From Pedobacter sp. ASV17 (lineage in GTDB: Bacteria; Bacteroidota; Bacteroidia; Sphingobacteriales; Sphingobacteriaceae): 43,113 bases of DNA. Made by a program: the position numbers and the translations under genes. The stretch is from positions 1 to 43,113 of the forward strand of contig NZ_JAELTX010000033.1 of NCBI RefSeq assembly GCF_016429065.1, in the 5' to 3' direction. The notes beneath the pieces are model-generated. The model ran no database searches, had not been told where the DNA came from, and was given only the letters and a program-made list of their open reading frames with translations. Shown here in pieces: positions 25,319 through 33,069 of this stretch. Every line of letters starts with the position of its first letter. Position 1 is the first letter of the stretch.

Positions 25319-25390
25319 GAAAGAAGAGCATCGCTAAGAACGAAAAGTTTTTTCGTTACCGAAACGCTTCTGCATTCGCTTTTAAAAATA

Positions 25391-26623
25391 TTACTCGTAA
25401 CGTAAAGCCTCTACCGGATCAAGTTTTGATGCTTTTTTAGCAGGGTAATAGCCCGAAACAACCCCAACTAATATACATAAGCCTAAACCAAGGCCAATAA
25501 AAAGCCAAGGGACGATAAAGCCACCACCCATTACCAATGAAATAATATTACCTATGGCAATGCCAAGCAATATGCCCAGCACACCACCTAGTAAACAAAT
25601 TACTACGGCTTCGATAAGGAACTGCCTTCTAATTACAGCTGGATTAGCGCCAATGGCTTTTCTAATTCCTATTTCTCGCGTACGCTCGGTAACAGATACC
25701 AACATAATATTCATCAAAGCGATGGATGCACCGAGTAGGGTAATGATCCCAATAGATACACCACCAATAACTACTACCTGTAAGTTCTCTATTAACGTTT
25801 GAGCTACTGCATCGCTTTTGGTAATTTCAAAGTTGTTAGCTTCGCCAATCTTTGTTTTTCTGATGCTCCTAAAAGTAGATGTAGATTCGCCAATAACATT
25901 GTCTACTAAATCAGCATTGGGGACCGATACCGTGATGGTATAAGAAGGATTGGCATTGGCATTAATCACTTTGGCCTTGAATAACGGAACGTATACCGCC
26001 CTGTCAACATTGGCACCCATGCCCGAACCCTTAGCTGCCAATACGCCAATTACTCTTAAACGGTTGTTGCCCGCATTGATCACTTTATCCAATGGATCGC
26101 TATCTTTAAATAGGGTTTTGGCAATTTCTGAACCAATCACGCAAATATTAGGTCCGCTTAGTGATTCGGCACTATTAAAACTTCTGCCTTGTCCAAGTTC
26201 CAAACCTTGTGCGGCCAAGCCATTTTCGTCTATGCCTCTGATGTTGATATTGGGGTTGGTTTTTTCCTGTCCGTATTTTACAGTTGCGCCATTACTGGCA
26301 AATACGCTAATGGATACACTCGCAGGAGCATTTAATCTCTCCTTAAATTTTAGGGCATCCTCATACCTAATAGGCTTATAGCTTTTAGGTCTTTGTCCTG
26401 GGCCGCCAATACGGATGTTAGTGCCGCGGTTTCTGATGGTAAATGAATTAGCACCCATGCTAGAAAAAGCATCGGTCATTTTCTTCTCAATGGCATCAAT
26501 AGTGGTTAAAATACCTACCAATGCAGATATACCAATGGCAATAATAAGTGCGGTAAGAAAAGTACGCAAACGGTTACTTTTAATAGATTGCATCGCTAGT
26601 CGTACGTTTTCTATATAATTCAT
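25391..26623 (-). CDS. MacB/FtsX-family ABC transporter permease
   Basis: The 410-residue permease follows the MacB plan. A first membrane helix (about 22-42, TFLTALIIAIGISALVGIL) precedes a large periplasmic MacB-PCD domain (about 45-275) rich in beta strands. Three C-terminal helices with the FtsX core follow (GGVSIGIITLLGASIALMNI, then SVTERTREIGIRKAIGANP between helices). The protein ends YYPAKKASKLDPVEALRYE, the usual family C-terminus. It should act in tripartite or mechanotransmission-type export, but the ATPase and membrane-fusion partners are not adjacent. What it moves is unknown. Confidence 0.93.
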   Translation of the reverse strand: MNYIENVRLAMQSIKSNRLRTFLTALIIAIGISALVGILTTIDAIEKKMTDAFSSMGANSFTIRNRGTNIRIGGPGQRPKSYKPIRYEDALKFKERLNAPASVSISVFASNGATVKYGQEKTNPNINIRGIDENGLAAQGLELGQGRSFNSAESLSGPNICVIGSEIAKTLFKDSDPLDKVINAGNNRLRVIGVLAAKGSGMGANVDRAVYVPLFKAKVINANANPSYTITVSVPNADLVDNVIGESTSTFRSIRKTKIGEANNFEITKSDAVAQTLIENLQVVVIGGVSIGIITLLGASIALMNIMLVSVTERTREIGIRKAIGANPAVIRRQFLIEAVVICLLGGVLGILLGIAIGNIISLVMGGGFIVPWLFIGLGLGLCILVGVVSGYYPAKKASKLDPVEALRYE

Positions 26624-26720
26624 TTTGGTATATTGGAGTATGATTAGATCCTAATTAATATGAAGACTCAGGTTTACAATATTACAATCTTTGGTTTATA
26701 TCATTAAAACCTTTAGTAGT

Positions 26721-26755
26721 AAAAATAAAAAGTCCCGTTGTTAAGACAACGAGAC
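26721..26755 (-). terminator. Terminator of the iscA-type gene
   Basis: On the minus strand a 10-bp stem (26732-26741 with 26746-26755) includes one G·U pair that would be a C-A mismatch on the other strand, so it is directed leftward. A T-rich tail (26721-26731) follows it. It ends 28 nt after the stop of the Fe-S gene. Confidence 0.82.
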
Positions 26756-26783
26756 CTTTTAAAATGTTACAATATTTTTATGT

Positions 26784-27137
26784 TTATACAGAGAAGCTTG
26801 TTCCACAACCACAAGTGCTAGCAGCATTTGGATTGTTAAAAGTGAAGCCTCTAGAATTTAAACCATCCTGCCAATCTATTTGCATCCCTAAAAGATACAT
26901 TTGGTGGGCTTTGTGCATAAACACTTTAATGCCTTCAATAATGAACTCTTGGTCGCCTTCTTTCTTTTGGTCAAAACCTAAAATATAATTCATTCCTGAG
27001 CAGCCTCCGCCCTCAACGCCAACACGAAGCCCAAAATTATCAGCAATTTCTTGTTGGTCTTTTAGTTTTATCAGTTCTTTAACAGCGCCTTCAGTAAAGG
27101 TTACAGGTGCAAAGCTAGTTTCAACAGTATTACTCAT
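26784..27137 (-). CDS. Iron-sulfur cluster assembly scaffold/carrier, IscA/ErpA (HesB) family
   Basis: With the ATG at 27137 the protein has 117 residues. The three metal-binding cysteines are Cys46 in GGGCSGMNY and Cys109/Cys111 in STCGCG near the C-terminus. These hold an Fe-S cluster passed on to client proteins. A longer frame would start at TTG 27161, but that TTG is part of the -7 box TATATTTG (27159-27166, minus), so it cannot lie within the mRNA and the ATG is right. It stands alone with its own terminator and diverges from the next gene. No other isc/suf gene is nearby. Confidence 0.93.
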   Translation of the reverse strand: MSNTVETSFAPVTFTEGAVKELIKLKDQQEIADNFGLRVGVEGGGCSGMNYILGFDQKKEGDQEFIIEGIKVFMHKAHQMYLLGMQIDWQDGLNSRGFTFNNPNAASTCGCGTSFSV

Positions 27138-27158
27138 CTTATTTAAAATTATGACAAA

Positions 27159-27166
27159 CAAATATA
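27159..27166 (-). promoter_or_regulatory. Promoter -7 box of the iscA-type gene (TATATTTG)
   Basis: On the minus strand TATATTTG ends 21 nt before the ATG at 27137 and contains the alternative TTG start. It therefore fixes the true start downstream. Confidence 0.6.
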
Positions 27167-27230
27167 AATATTTATGTACATTTTTGCCTGTCGTAAAGGC
27201 TAATATTACGAAGTATAAACAAAACTGAAA

Positions 27231-27764
27231 ATGGATTTAGGTAAATTTCTTTTAAACTCAACAAGTTTAGCGGTAGGGGGTACATTTATAGTGGTCGTAG
27301 CCTATTACATGGTGAGGAACGATATCATGAAGTATTTGAGTTCGAGAAAGACCAATGCTGTACCGATTGATGATAAAAGTAGTTTGCTGAATTTACGTTT
27401 ACAGGCACATGAACGCATGATCATTTTTGTGGACCGCATTAATCCATCCAACCTGCTTTTGAGATTACATCAACAAGGGATAGAAGTTGGTGCTTTACAA
27501 GTAATGGCCCTCAATGAAATCAAGACCGAGTTTCAGCATAACATTACGCAACAACTTTATATAGAGGCGACTACTTGGAATGTAGTTCGTAAATTGAAGG
27601 ATGATACAATTGCCATGATAAACAATGCCGTGAAAAATTTGCCTGCCGAAGCATCAGGTAGAGAGTTGAGCAAAAAGGTGCTTAACTATATGAGCGAGAT
27701 AGAAGAGAATCCTTATGAATTGGCTATTGGTTTAATTAAACAGGATATCCATAAAATGTTTTAG
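27231..27764 (+). CDS. Membrane-anchored protein of unknown function (DUF7935-like)
   Basis: The 177-residue protein has one N-terminal membrane helix (about 12-29, LAVGGTFIVVVAYYMV) and a cytoplasmic helical domain. The conserved-looking block LNLRLQAHERMIIFVDRINP (about 52-71) and LYIEATTWNVVRKLKDDTIA (105-125) suggest a Bacteroidota-specific family, which I recall as DUF7935 without certainty. No catalytic motif is seen. It diverges from the Fe-S carrier gene and is followed, after a 101-nt gap with inverted repeats, by the acyl-CoA mutase gene. Confidence 0.75.
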   Translation: MDLGKFLLNSTSLAVGGTFIVVVAYYMVRNDIMKYLSSRKTNAVPIDDKSSLLNLRLQAHERMIIFVDRINPSNLLLRLHQQGIEVGALQVMALNEIKTEFQHNITQQLYIEATTWNVVRKLKDDTIAMINNAVKNLPAEASGRELSKKVLNYMSEIEENPYELAIGLIKQDIHKMF

Positions 27765-27773
27765 GAGAATATT

Positions 27774-27863
27774 GGTCGTTTGAATGGGTATTTGGTTAAT
27801 TGAAGCCGTTCAAACGATGACTTAATAGACCGTCAAATAACCGATAACCAAATACCATTTAAA
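27774..27863. repeat. Nested inverted repeats before the mutase gene
   Basis: GGTATTTGGTTA (27787-27798) pairs perfectly with 27845-27856, and CGTTTGAA (27777-27784) pairs with TTCAAACG (27809-27816); the two are mutually exclusive in part. They fill the gap and end 3-9 nt before the mutase ATG. No cobalamin riboswitch B12 box is present. Confidence 0.55.
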
Positions 27864-27865
27864 CC

Positions 27866-29410
27866 ATGGACAAAAAACATACTACCACATCTGGAATAGA
27901 AATAAAGGATGTATATACTACTGCGCCAAAAAATGAGGAGCTGCCAGGACAGTTCCCTTTCACCAGAGGTATACAGAAAGACATGTATCGTGGCAGGTTG
28001 TGGACCATGCGCCAATATGCAGGCTTTTCTACTGCCGAAGAATCCAATAAACGTTACCATTATTTGTTAGCGCAGGGAACCATGGGCTTATCTGTAGCTT
28101 TTGATTTGCCCACTCAAATTGGTTACGACTCTGATGATGATATGGCGGAGGGCGAAGTAGGAAAGGTTGGAGTAGCCATTGATTCGCTAAAGGATATAGA
28201 AATCCTGTTTGATGGAATAACGCTACAGCAGATTACGACTTCGATGACCATTAATGCTACGGCATCTATATTACTAGCGATGTACATTGCCTTGGCAAAA
28301 AAACAAGGTGCTGATTTGAAACAAATATCTGGAACCATACAAAATGATATATTAAAGGAATATGCGGCGAGGGGGACCTATATTTATCCGCCCAAGCCAT
28401 CCATGCGCATCATCACCGATATTTTTGAGTATTGTAGTAAAGAATTGCCAAAATGGAATACCATCTCTATTTCTGGGTACCATATTCGCGAAGCAGGTTC
28501 AACAGCAGTACAGGAATTAGCATTTACCTTGGCCAATGGCAAAGCCTATTTAAATGCGGCCCTTCAAAAGGGATTGGATATTAATGTATTTGCAAAACGC
28601 TTATCGTTCTTTTTCAACTGCCATAATAATTTCTTTGAAGAGATTGCCAAGTTCAGGGCTGCTAGGCGCATGTGGGCACATATTACCAAAAATTTAGGTG
28701 CTACAGACGAAAAAGCCATGATGCTCCGTTTTCATACGCAAACTGGCGGCTCTACGCTTACCGCGCAGCAACCGTTAAATAATGTAATCAGGGTTTCAAA
28801 CCAAGCTTTGGCTGCGGTGTTGGGCGGTACGCAATCGCTACATACCAATGGTTATGATGAGGCTTTGTCATTGCCAACGGAAGCTGCCGCTAAAATTGCA
28901 TTGCGTACCCAACAGGTAATTGCCTTTGAGAGTGGTGTTACAGATACCGTAGATCCTTTGGCAGGTTCTTATTTCATTGAAACGCTAACCGACGAGATAG
29001 AAGCAGCGGCCATGATGTATATTGATAAGATAGATGTAATGGGCGGGTCAGTAAATGCCATCGAAAATGGTTACATCCAACAGGAAATTGCCAATGCTTC
29101 CTATGAATATCAAAAAGAAGTAGAAAATGGAGAGCGTATCATTGTTGGAGTTAATAAATTTACGCAGAAGGAAGAAGGGATGGAGGACGTATTTAATATT
29201 GACGAATCCATCAGAACGATACAAATAGAGAAGCTGATCAAGCTAAAAGCCGAAAGAAATAATGAAGCGGTAGCTAAGGCGCTTTTGAATTTGAAAAATG
29301 CTGCTGGTGGAAATGAAAATTTGATGCCTTTTATCTTGCTTGCTGTGGAAGAATATGCTACCTTAGGAGAAATAGCTAATTGCCTTAGGGAAGTGTTTGG
29401 AGAGTACTAA
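27866..29410 (+). CDS. Acyl-CoA mutase large subunit (methylmalonyl-CoA mutase type), lacking the B12-binding domain
   Basis: The 514-residue protein is the substrate-binding TIM-barrel part of a B12-dependent acyl-CoA mutase. It contains [54 protein letters not shown] and the late [12 protein letters not shown]. The two residues that separate methylmalonyl-CoA from isobutyryl-CoA mutases are Tyr41 and Arg169, the methylmalonyl-CoA type by alignment to known motifs. The C-terminal cobalamin domain with DxHxxG is absent, so a separate small subunit must be encoded elsewhere. The enzyme interconverts succinyl-CoA and methylmalonyl-CoA in propionate metabolism. Other carbon-skeleton mutases remain possible. 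Confidence 0.88.
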   Translation: MDKKHTTTSGIEIKDVYTTAPKNEELPGQFPFTRGIQKDMYRGRLWTMRQYAGFSTAEESNKRYHYLLAQGTMGLSVAFDLPTQIGYDSDDDMAEGEVGKVGVAIDSLKDIEILFDGITLQQITTSMTINATASILLAMYIALAKKQGADLKQISGTIQNDILKEYAARGTYIYPPKPSMRIITDIFEYCSKELPKWNTISISGYHIREAGSTAVQELAFTLANGKAYLNAALQKGLDINVFAKRLSFFFNCHNNFFEEIAKFRAARRMWAHITKNLGATDEKAMMLRFHTQTGGSTLTAQQPLNNVIRVSNQALAAVLGGTQSLHTNGYDEALSLPTEAAAKIALRTQQVIAFESGVTDTVDPLAGSYFIETLTDEIEAAAMMYIDKIDVMGGSVNAIENGYIQQEIANASYEYQKEVENGERIIVGVNKFTQKEEGMEDVFNIDESIRTIQIEKLIKLKAERNNEAVAKALLNLKNAAGGNENLMPFILLAVEEYATLGEIANCLREVFGEY

Positions 29411-29604
29411 AAATAGTGTGGAAAAATAGTTATTAACATTAATGATTGAGGTGGACTTGTATATGCTGTTGCAGTTGAAGTAGTTACGAAATAATTCAAA
29501 AAAATGTTCGGAATGTTGATAATTTTTTCAATATTCGAAGTCTCGAAAGTGCGCATTCAAATCGCACCTATTAGGACTGAAAACCAATAAATTATAGAAA
29601 CGAT
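29411..29604. promoter_or_regulatory. dnaA upstream region with DnaA-box-like sites
   Basis: Three 9-mers each differ by one base from the DnaA box TTATNCACA: 29417-29425 (TGTGGAAAA, reverse), 29430-29438 (TTATTAACA) and 29514-29522 (TGTTGATAA, reverse). The region is A/T-rich. This suits DnaA autoregulation or part of an origin; with near-matches only, both remain tentative. Confidence 0.4.
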
Positions 29605-31035
29605 ATGGAAAAAACTTGTACCGAAGTGTGGAATAGCTGTCTCCAAATTATTAAGGATAATATCCCGAATCAAAGTTTCAAAACTTGGTTCGAACCGATA
29701 TCAGCCCTTAAGTTAGAAGGCAAGGTATTAACCATACAAGTACCTAGTTTATTTTTCTACGAATGGCTTGAGGAACATTATGTTGGTTTGCTCAGAAAAA
29801 CGGTAAAAAAGCAGTTGGGAGATGAGGGTAGATTGGAGTATAACATCGTGGTTGACAAATCGTCAAACACAGGATCTCCGTACACGACTAATATGCCGTC
29901 AAATGGTAATGGTGCAGAGGCAAAAACACAGTCGATGCCTATTCCAGTATCTATCAATAAGGACATTAAAAATCCTTTCATTATCCCAGGATTAAAAAAG
30001 CTGAACGTAGACCCTCAGCTAAATCCTAATTATACTTTTGATAATTACATTGAAGGAGATTGCAACCGTCTTGCCCGCTCGGCAGGTTATGCGGTAGCTG
30101 CAAAACCAGGAGGTACTTCCTTTAATCCTTTAATGATTTATGGCGGTGTAGGTTTAGGTAAAACCCACTTGGCCCAAGCTATTGGTAATGAAATTAAACG
30201 TAGTGTACCAGATAAATTGGTGATTTATGTTTCTTGTGAGAAATTCTGCCAACAATTTGTTGACTCCCTAAAAAATAACACTATCAATGACTTTGTAAAC
30301 TTTTACCAAGCCATGGATGTGATTATCATGGACGATGTACACAACTTTGCAGGTAAAGAAAAAACACAGGATATTTTCTTTCATATCTTCAACCACTTAC
30401 ATCAATCAGGAAAACAGATCATTTTAACTTCTGATAAAGCTCCTAAAGATTTAGCTGGTTTAGAGGAAAGATTGTTGAGCCGTTTTAAATGGGGACTATC
30501 GGCAGATTTGCAAGTGCCAGATTTGGAAACCCGTGTGGCCATCCTTAAAAAGAAAATGTATGCAGACGGTATCGAACTTCCAGGAGAGGTAATTGAATAC
30601 GTAGCACACAACATCGACAATAACGTACGTGAGCTAGAAGGAGCAATGGTTTCATTGTTAGCACAATCTACTTTGAATAAGAAAGACATCGATTTAGCGT
30701 TAGCTAAACAGATGTTGAAGAACTTTATCAAAAATACCTCGAAAGAAATTTCGATGGAGTATATACAGAAATTGGTTTGCGAGTATTTTGAAGTACCTGT
30801 GGAAATGGTGAAATCGCAAACACGTAAACGCGAAATTGTACAGGCTCGTCAAATATCGATGTATCTGTCTAAAAGCCATACTAAATCCTCTCTAAAAACA
30901 ATTGGCGCTTTCTTTGGCGGTAGAGACCACTCTACTGTAATTTACGCTTGCCAAACCGTTGAAGATTTGATTGAAACAGACAAAAAATTTAAAGCTTACG
31001 TGAACGATATTCAGAAGAAACTGAAAATGAGCTAA
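29605..31035 (+). CDS. dnaA: Chromosomal replication initiator protein DnaA
   Basis: The 476-residue AAA+ protein opens the replication origin. Domain I starts CTEVWNSCLQIIKDNIPNQS. A variable linker runs about 90-135, and the ATPase domain begins at NPNYTFDNYIEGDCNRLARS. Walker A is GGVGLGKTHLAQAIGN (Lys186), Walker B VIIMDDVHNF and sensor 1 ILTSDKAP. DNA-binding domain IV has the signature FFGGRDHSTVIYA near the end. The linker is Asn/Ser/Pro-rich (TGSPYTTNMPSNGNGAEAK). In many Bacteroidota dnaA is not next to dnaN, and that is true here. It ends at a strong terminator. Confidence 0.97.
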   Translation: MEKTCTEVWNSCLQIIKDNIPNQSFKTWFEPISALKLEGKVLTIQVPSLFFYEWLEEHYVGLLRKTVKKQLGDEGRLEYNIVVDKSSNTGSPYTTNMPSNGNGAEAKTQSMPIPVSINKDIKNPFIIPGLKKLNVDPQLNPNYTFDNYIEGDCNRLARSAGYAVAAKPGGTSFNPLMIYGGVGLGKTHLAQAIGNEIKRSVPDKLVIYVSCEKFCQQFVDSLKNNTINDFVNFYQAMDVIIMDDVHNFAGKEKTQDIFFHIFNHLHQSGKQIILTSDKAPKDLAGLEERLLSRFKWGLSADLQVPDLETRVAILKKKMYADGIELPGEVIEYVAHNIDNNVRELEGAMVSLLAQSTLNKKDIDLALAKQMLKNFIKNTSKEISMEYIQKLVCEYFEVPVEMVKSQTRKREIVQARQISMYLSKSHTKSSLKTIGAFFGGRDHSTVIYACQTVEDLIETDKKFKAYVNDIQKKLKMS

Positions 31036-31053
31036 GCCTTAAGATATACATGG

Positions 31054-31090
31054 AAAATCCCCGTCTCGCAATTGCAGGACGGGGATTTTT
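31054..31090 (+). terminator. Terminator of dnaA
   Basis: AATCCCCGTC (31056-31065) pairs with GACGGGGATT (31078-31087) around a 12-nt loop, with a T-run on the plus strand. It lies just beyond the stop of the converging regulator gene and may stop both directions. Confidence 0.85.
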
Positions 31091-31094
31091 TACT

Positions 31095-31814
31095 TTAATG
31101 ATTGGCTGCTATCAATTGGTAAAAGCCATCTCTATAAACATCGCCAAGTGGAATAACCGCATCGGCAATATAAATCCTACTTCTTTCAATGCTGTTTATT
31201 TTATTGAGGGCAACCATATAAGATTTGTGGACCCTGGCAAATTGCTTTTTGGGAAGCTGCTCCTCCATTTTCTTAATGTTCTGTAGGGAAATGATCTTCT
31301 CTGTTTTGGTATAAATGGCCACATAGTTTTGCATGCCCTCTATATATAAAATATCATCGGTATTGATCTTAACCAGTTTGTATTCCGTTTTTATGAAAAT
31401 ATAGTCGGCAGCAGGAGTGGTCTCGATAACTTGGGCTACAACTTGAGGTTCATTTTTGGCATTAAAGTAATGCTGCGCTTTTTGTACCGCTTTGTAAAAC
31501 CGTTCGAAAGAGATGGGCTTTAACAAATAGTCGATGGCATCATTCTCAAAACCCTCTAAAGCATATTCGCTATAAGCAGTGGTTAAAACGATTTTACATT
31601 TGCCCTGCACAATCTTCATGAACTGCACACCATTAAGTTGTGGCATTTGTATGTCCAGAAAAACAAGATCGACCTCATTTTTCATGAGGTATTCTAACGC
31701 CTCCAAAGGATTAGTGCTAGAGAAAACTAAACTCAGGTCAGGTACTTTACCGATGTAATCATTTAAGATATCAATAGCAAGAGGTTTATCATCTACAACT
31801 ACGCAACGAATCAT
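31095..31814 (-). CDS. LytTR-type response regulator
   Basis: The 239-residue regulator has an N-terminal receiver domain with the acidic pocket VVDDKPLA, phosphoacceptor Asp54 in VFLDIQMPQLNG and the conserved Thr/Lys positions TTAYSEYA and LLKPI. The C-terminal LytTR DNA-binding domain (about 135-235) contains FIKTEYKLVKINTDDILYIE and FARVHKSYMVALNKI. It should be phosphorylated by the sensor kinase encoded 4 nt upstream (overlapping ATGA). Targets are unknown, though the two divergently transcribed S41 peptidase genes are the nearest candidates. Confidence 0.94.
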   Translation of the reverse strand: MIRCVVVDDKPLAIDILNDYIGKVPDLSLVFSSTNPLEALEYLMKNEVDLVFLDIQMPQLNGVQFMKIVQGKCKIVLTTAYSEYALEGFENDAIDYLLKPISFERFYKAVQKAQHYFNAKNEPQVVAQVIETTPAADYIFIKTEYKLVKINTDDILYIEGMQNYVAIYTKTEKIISLQNIKKMEEQLPKKQFARVHKSYMVALNKINSIERSRIYIADAVIPLGDVYRDGFYQLIAANH

Positions 31815-32854
31815 GTCCAGTTTAATTTTAAGGTTACCGTAAAAGTATCATTCTCATCCATAATTTGAAGCTGGTATTTTTCTGGATAAATTAAAGCAAG
31901 TCTTCTTTGAACATTTGTTAAGCCAATGCCACCAGTTTGGTCTTTTTGGTCATGGTTTTTCTTGTTCGATACTTTAAAATCTAAATGATCGGCAGTAATA
32001 GACATCATGATTTGTATTGGATTTTCAGGGTCGTTAATCACCCCATGTTTAAAGGCATTTTCAACAAAGTTGATCAATATTAAAGGTGCAATTTGTTGGT
32101 GATCTACCGCGCCTTTAATTTCCAGATGGATAAAGGCATTTCCCTTTTGTCCAATTTCAAATAATTCAATAACGTTTTTAAGGTAATCGATTTCTTTTCC
32201 AACCCACGCAAATTTATCATTACTCTCCTTTAACATGTAACGCAACAAGGCTGAAAGTTTAAGAACGGCTTCGGGAGCTTCCTTAGCTTGTTGATAGGTG
32301 AGTGCATAAATGTCATTCAGTGTATTGAATAGAAAGTGCGGATTGATCTGTGATTTTAAATAGGCCAATTCTGTAATGGCTTGTTCTTTTTCTAAGGCTT
32401 CCTGTTTCTGTTGTGTTTCAAAAAATGCGTTGACATAGCTAATCGCCAAGCTAAAAAATACGTAAACGTAATTCTCGAAAATTAAGGTCTGGAAAGAAAG
32501 CCAAAAATTGAGTTTATCAAGATAGGCATAGGAGTACCAGCCAAATTTTTGAGGCAGGATAATGGCATATACATAATGATGTACAGGTGCTAGAATTAGA
32601 AAGAGTATAAAAACGGAAAGGATATATAAAAAGATTCTTTTGGCTTTAACCAGTTTAGGAACCAGCAATAGGAAATTGGTATAAAATATACAGAGCGGAA
32701 AAATTAAGGTAATCAGTTTTACCGTTAAAACGCTAGCCACACTCGAAAAAGTGAGCTCATCAATATTATAGGTTTGGAAACCGAAGAGTAATTCTTTAAG
32801 CCAAAGAATTAGCCAATAGCCAATGTGGAAGTAAACAAAATGTGATTTCTTCAT
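31811..32854 (-). CDS. LytS-type membrane sensor histidine kinase (His_kinase family)
   Basis: The 347-residue protein has four membrane helices in the first 145 residues (about 9-24, 42-66, 74-100, 125-145) and no large periplasmic loop. A short coiled coil (147-165, QQKQEALEKEQ) leads to the phosphoacceptor block SQINPHFLFNTLNDI with His173. The ATPase domain has FVENAFKHG (N box) and GGIGLTNVQRRL (G box). This is the PF06580 family that pairs with LytTR regulators. It senses an unknown signal, probably in the membrane. It is the first gene of a two-gene operon. Confidence 0.94.
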   Translation of the reverse strand: MKKSHFVYFHIGYWLILWLKELLFGFQTYNIDELTFSSVASVLTVKLITLIFPLCIFYTNFLLLVPKLVKAKRIFLYILSVFILFLILAPVHHYVYAIILPQKFGWYSYAYLDKLNFWLSFQTLIFENYVYVFFSLAISYVNAFFETQQKQEALEKEQAITELAYLKSQINPHFLFNTLNDIYALTYQQAKEAPEAVLKLSALLRYMLKESNDKFAWVGKEIDYLKNVIELFEIGQKGNAFIHLEIKGAVDHQQIAPLILINFVENAFKHGVINDPENPIQIMMSITADHLDFKVSNKKNHDQKDQTGGIGLTNVQRRLALIYPEKYQLQIMDENDTFTVTLKLNWT

Positions 32855-33069
32855 GAATAAGTTTTGCTAAAAATAGCATAATCAATGATCAAGTAGATTA
32901 ACTAATGTACCAACGGCCAATATTTATACATCAAAAAGGTTTAATTAGGGCTAAGTGATCTTTTAGGGGATTTGAACCTTTCGTCAATAGAAAACAGAGG
33001 TTGGTCAATTCCCTTAGTTCAAAGTTATTTTGATCCTGCAGTTTTGAAGGAAATAAAGAAATTAAATTT

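Noticed and set aside
25950..26381. 143-residue ORF antisense to the MacB-like permease
   Set aside because: The minus-strand gene is a complete, recognisable permease; the antisense frame is a compositional shadow.
27765..27865. Cobalamin riboswitch before the B12-dependent mutase gene
   Set aside because: The gap is only 101 nt, has no B12-box-like GCCACTG sequence and consists of inverted repeats.
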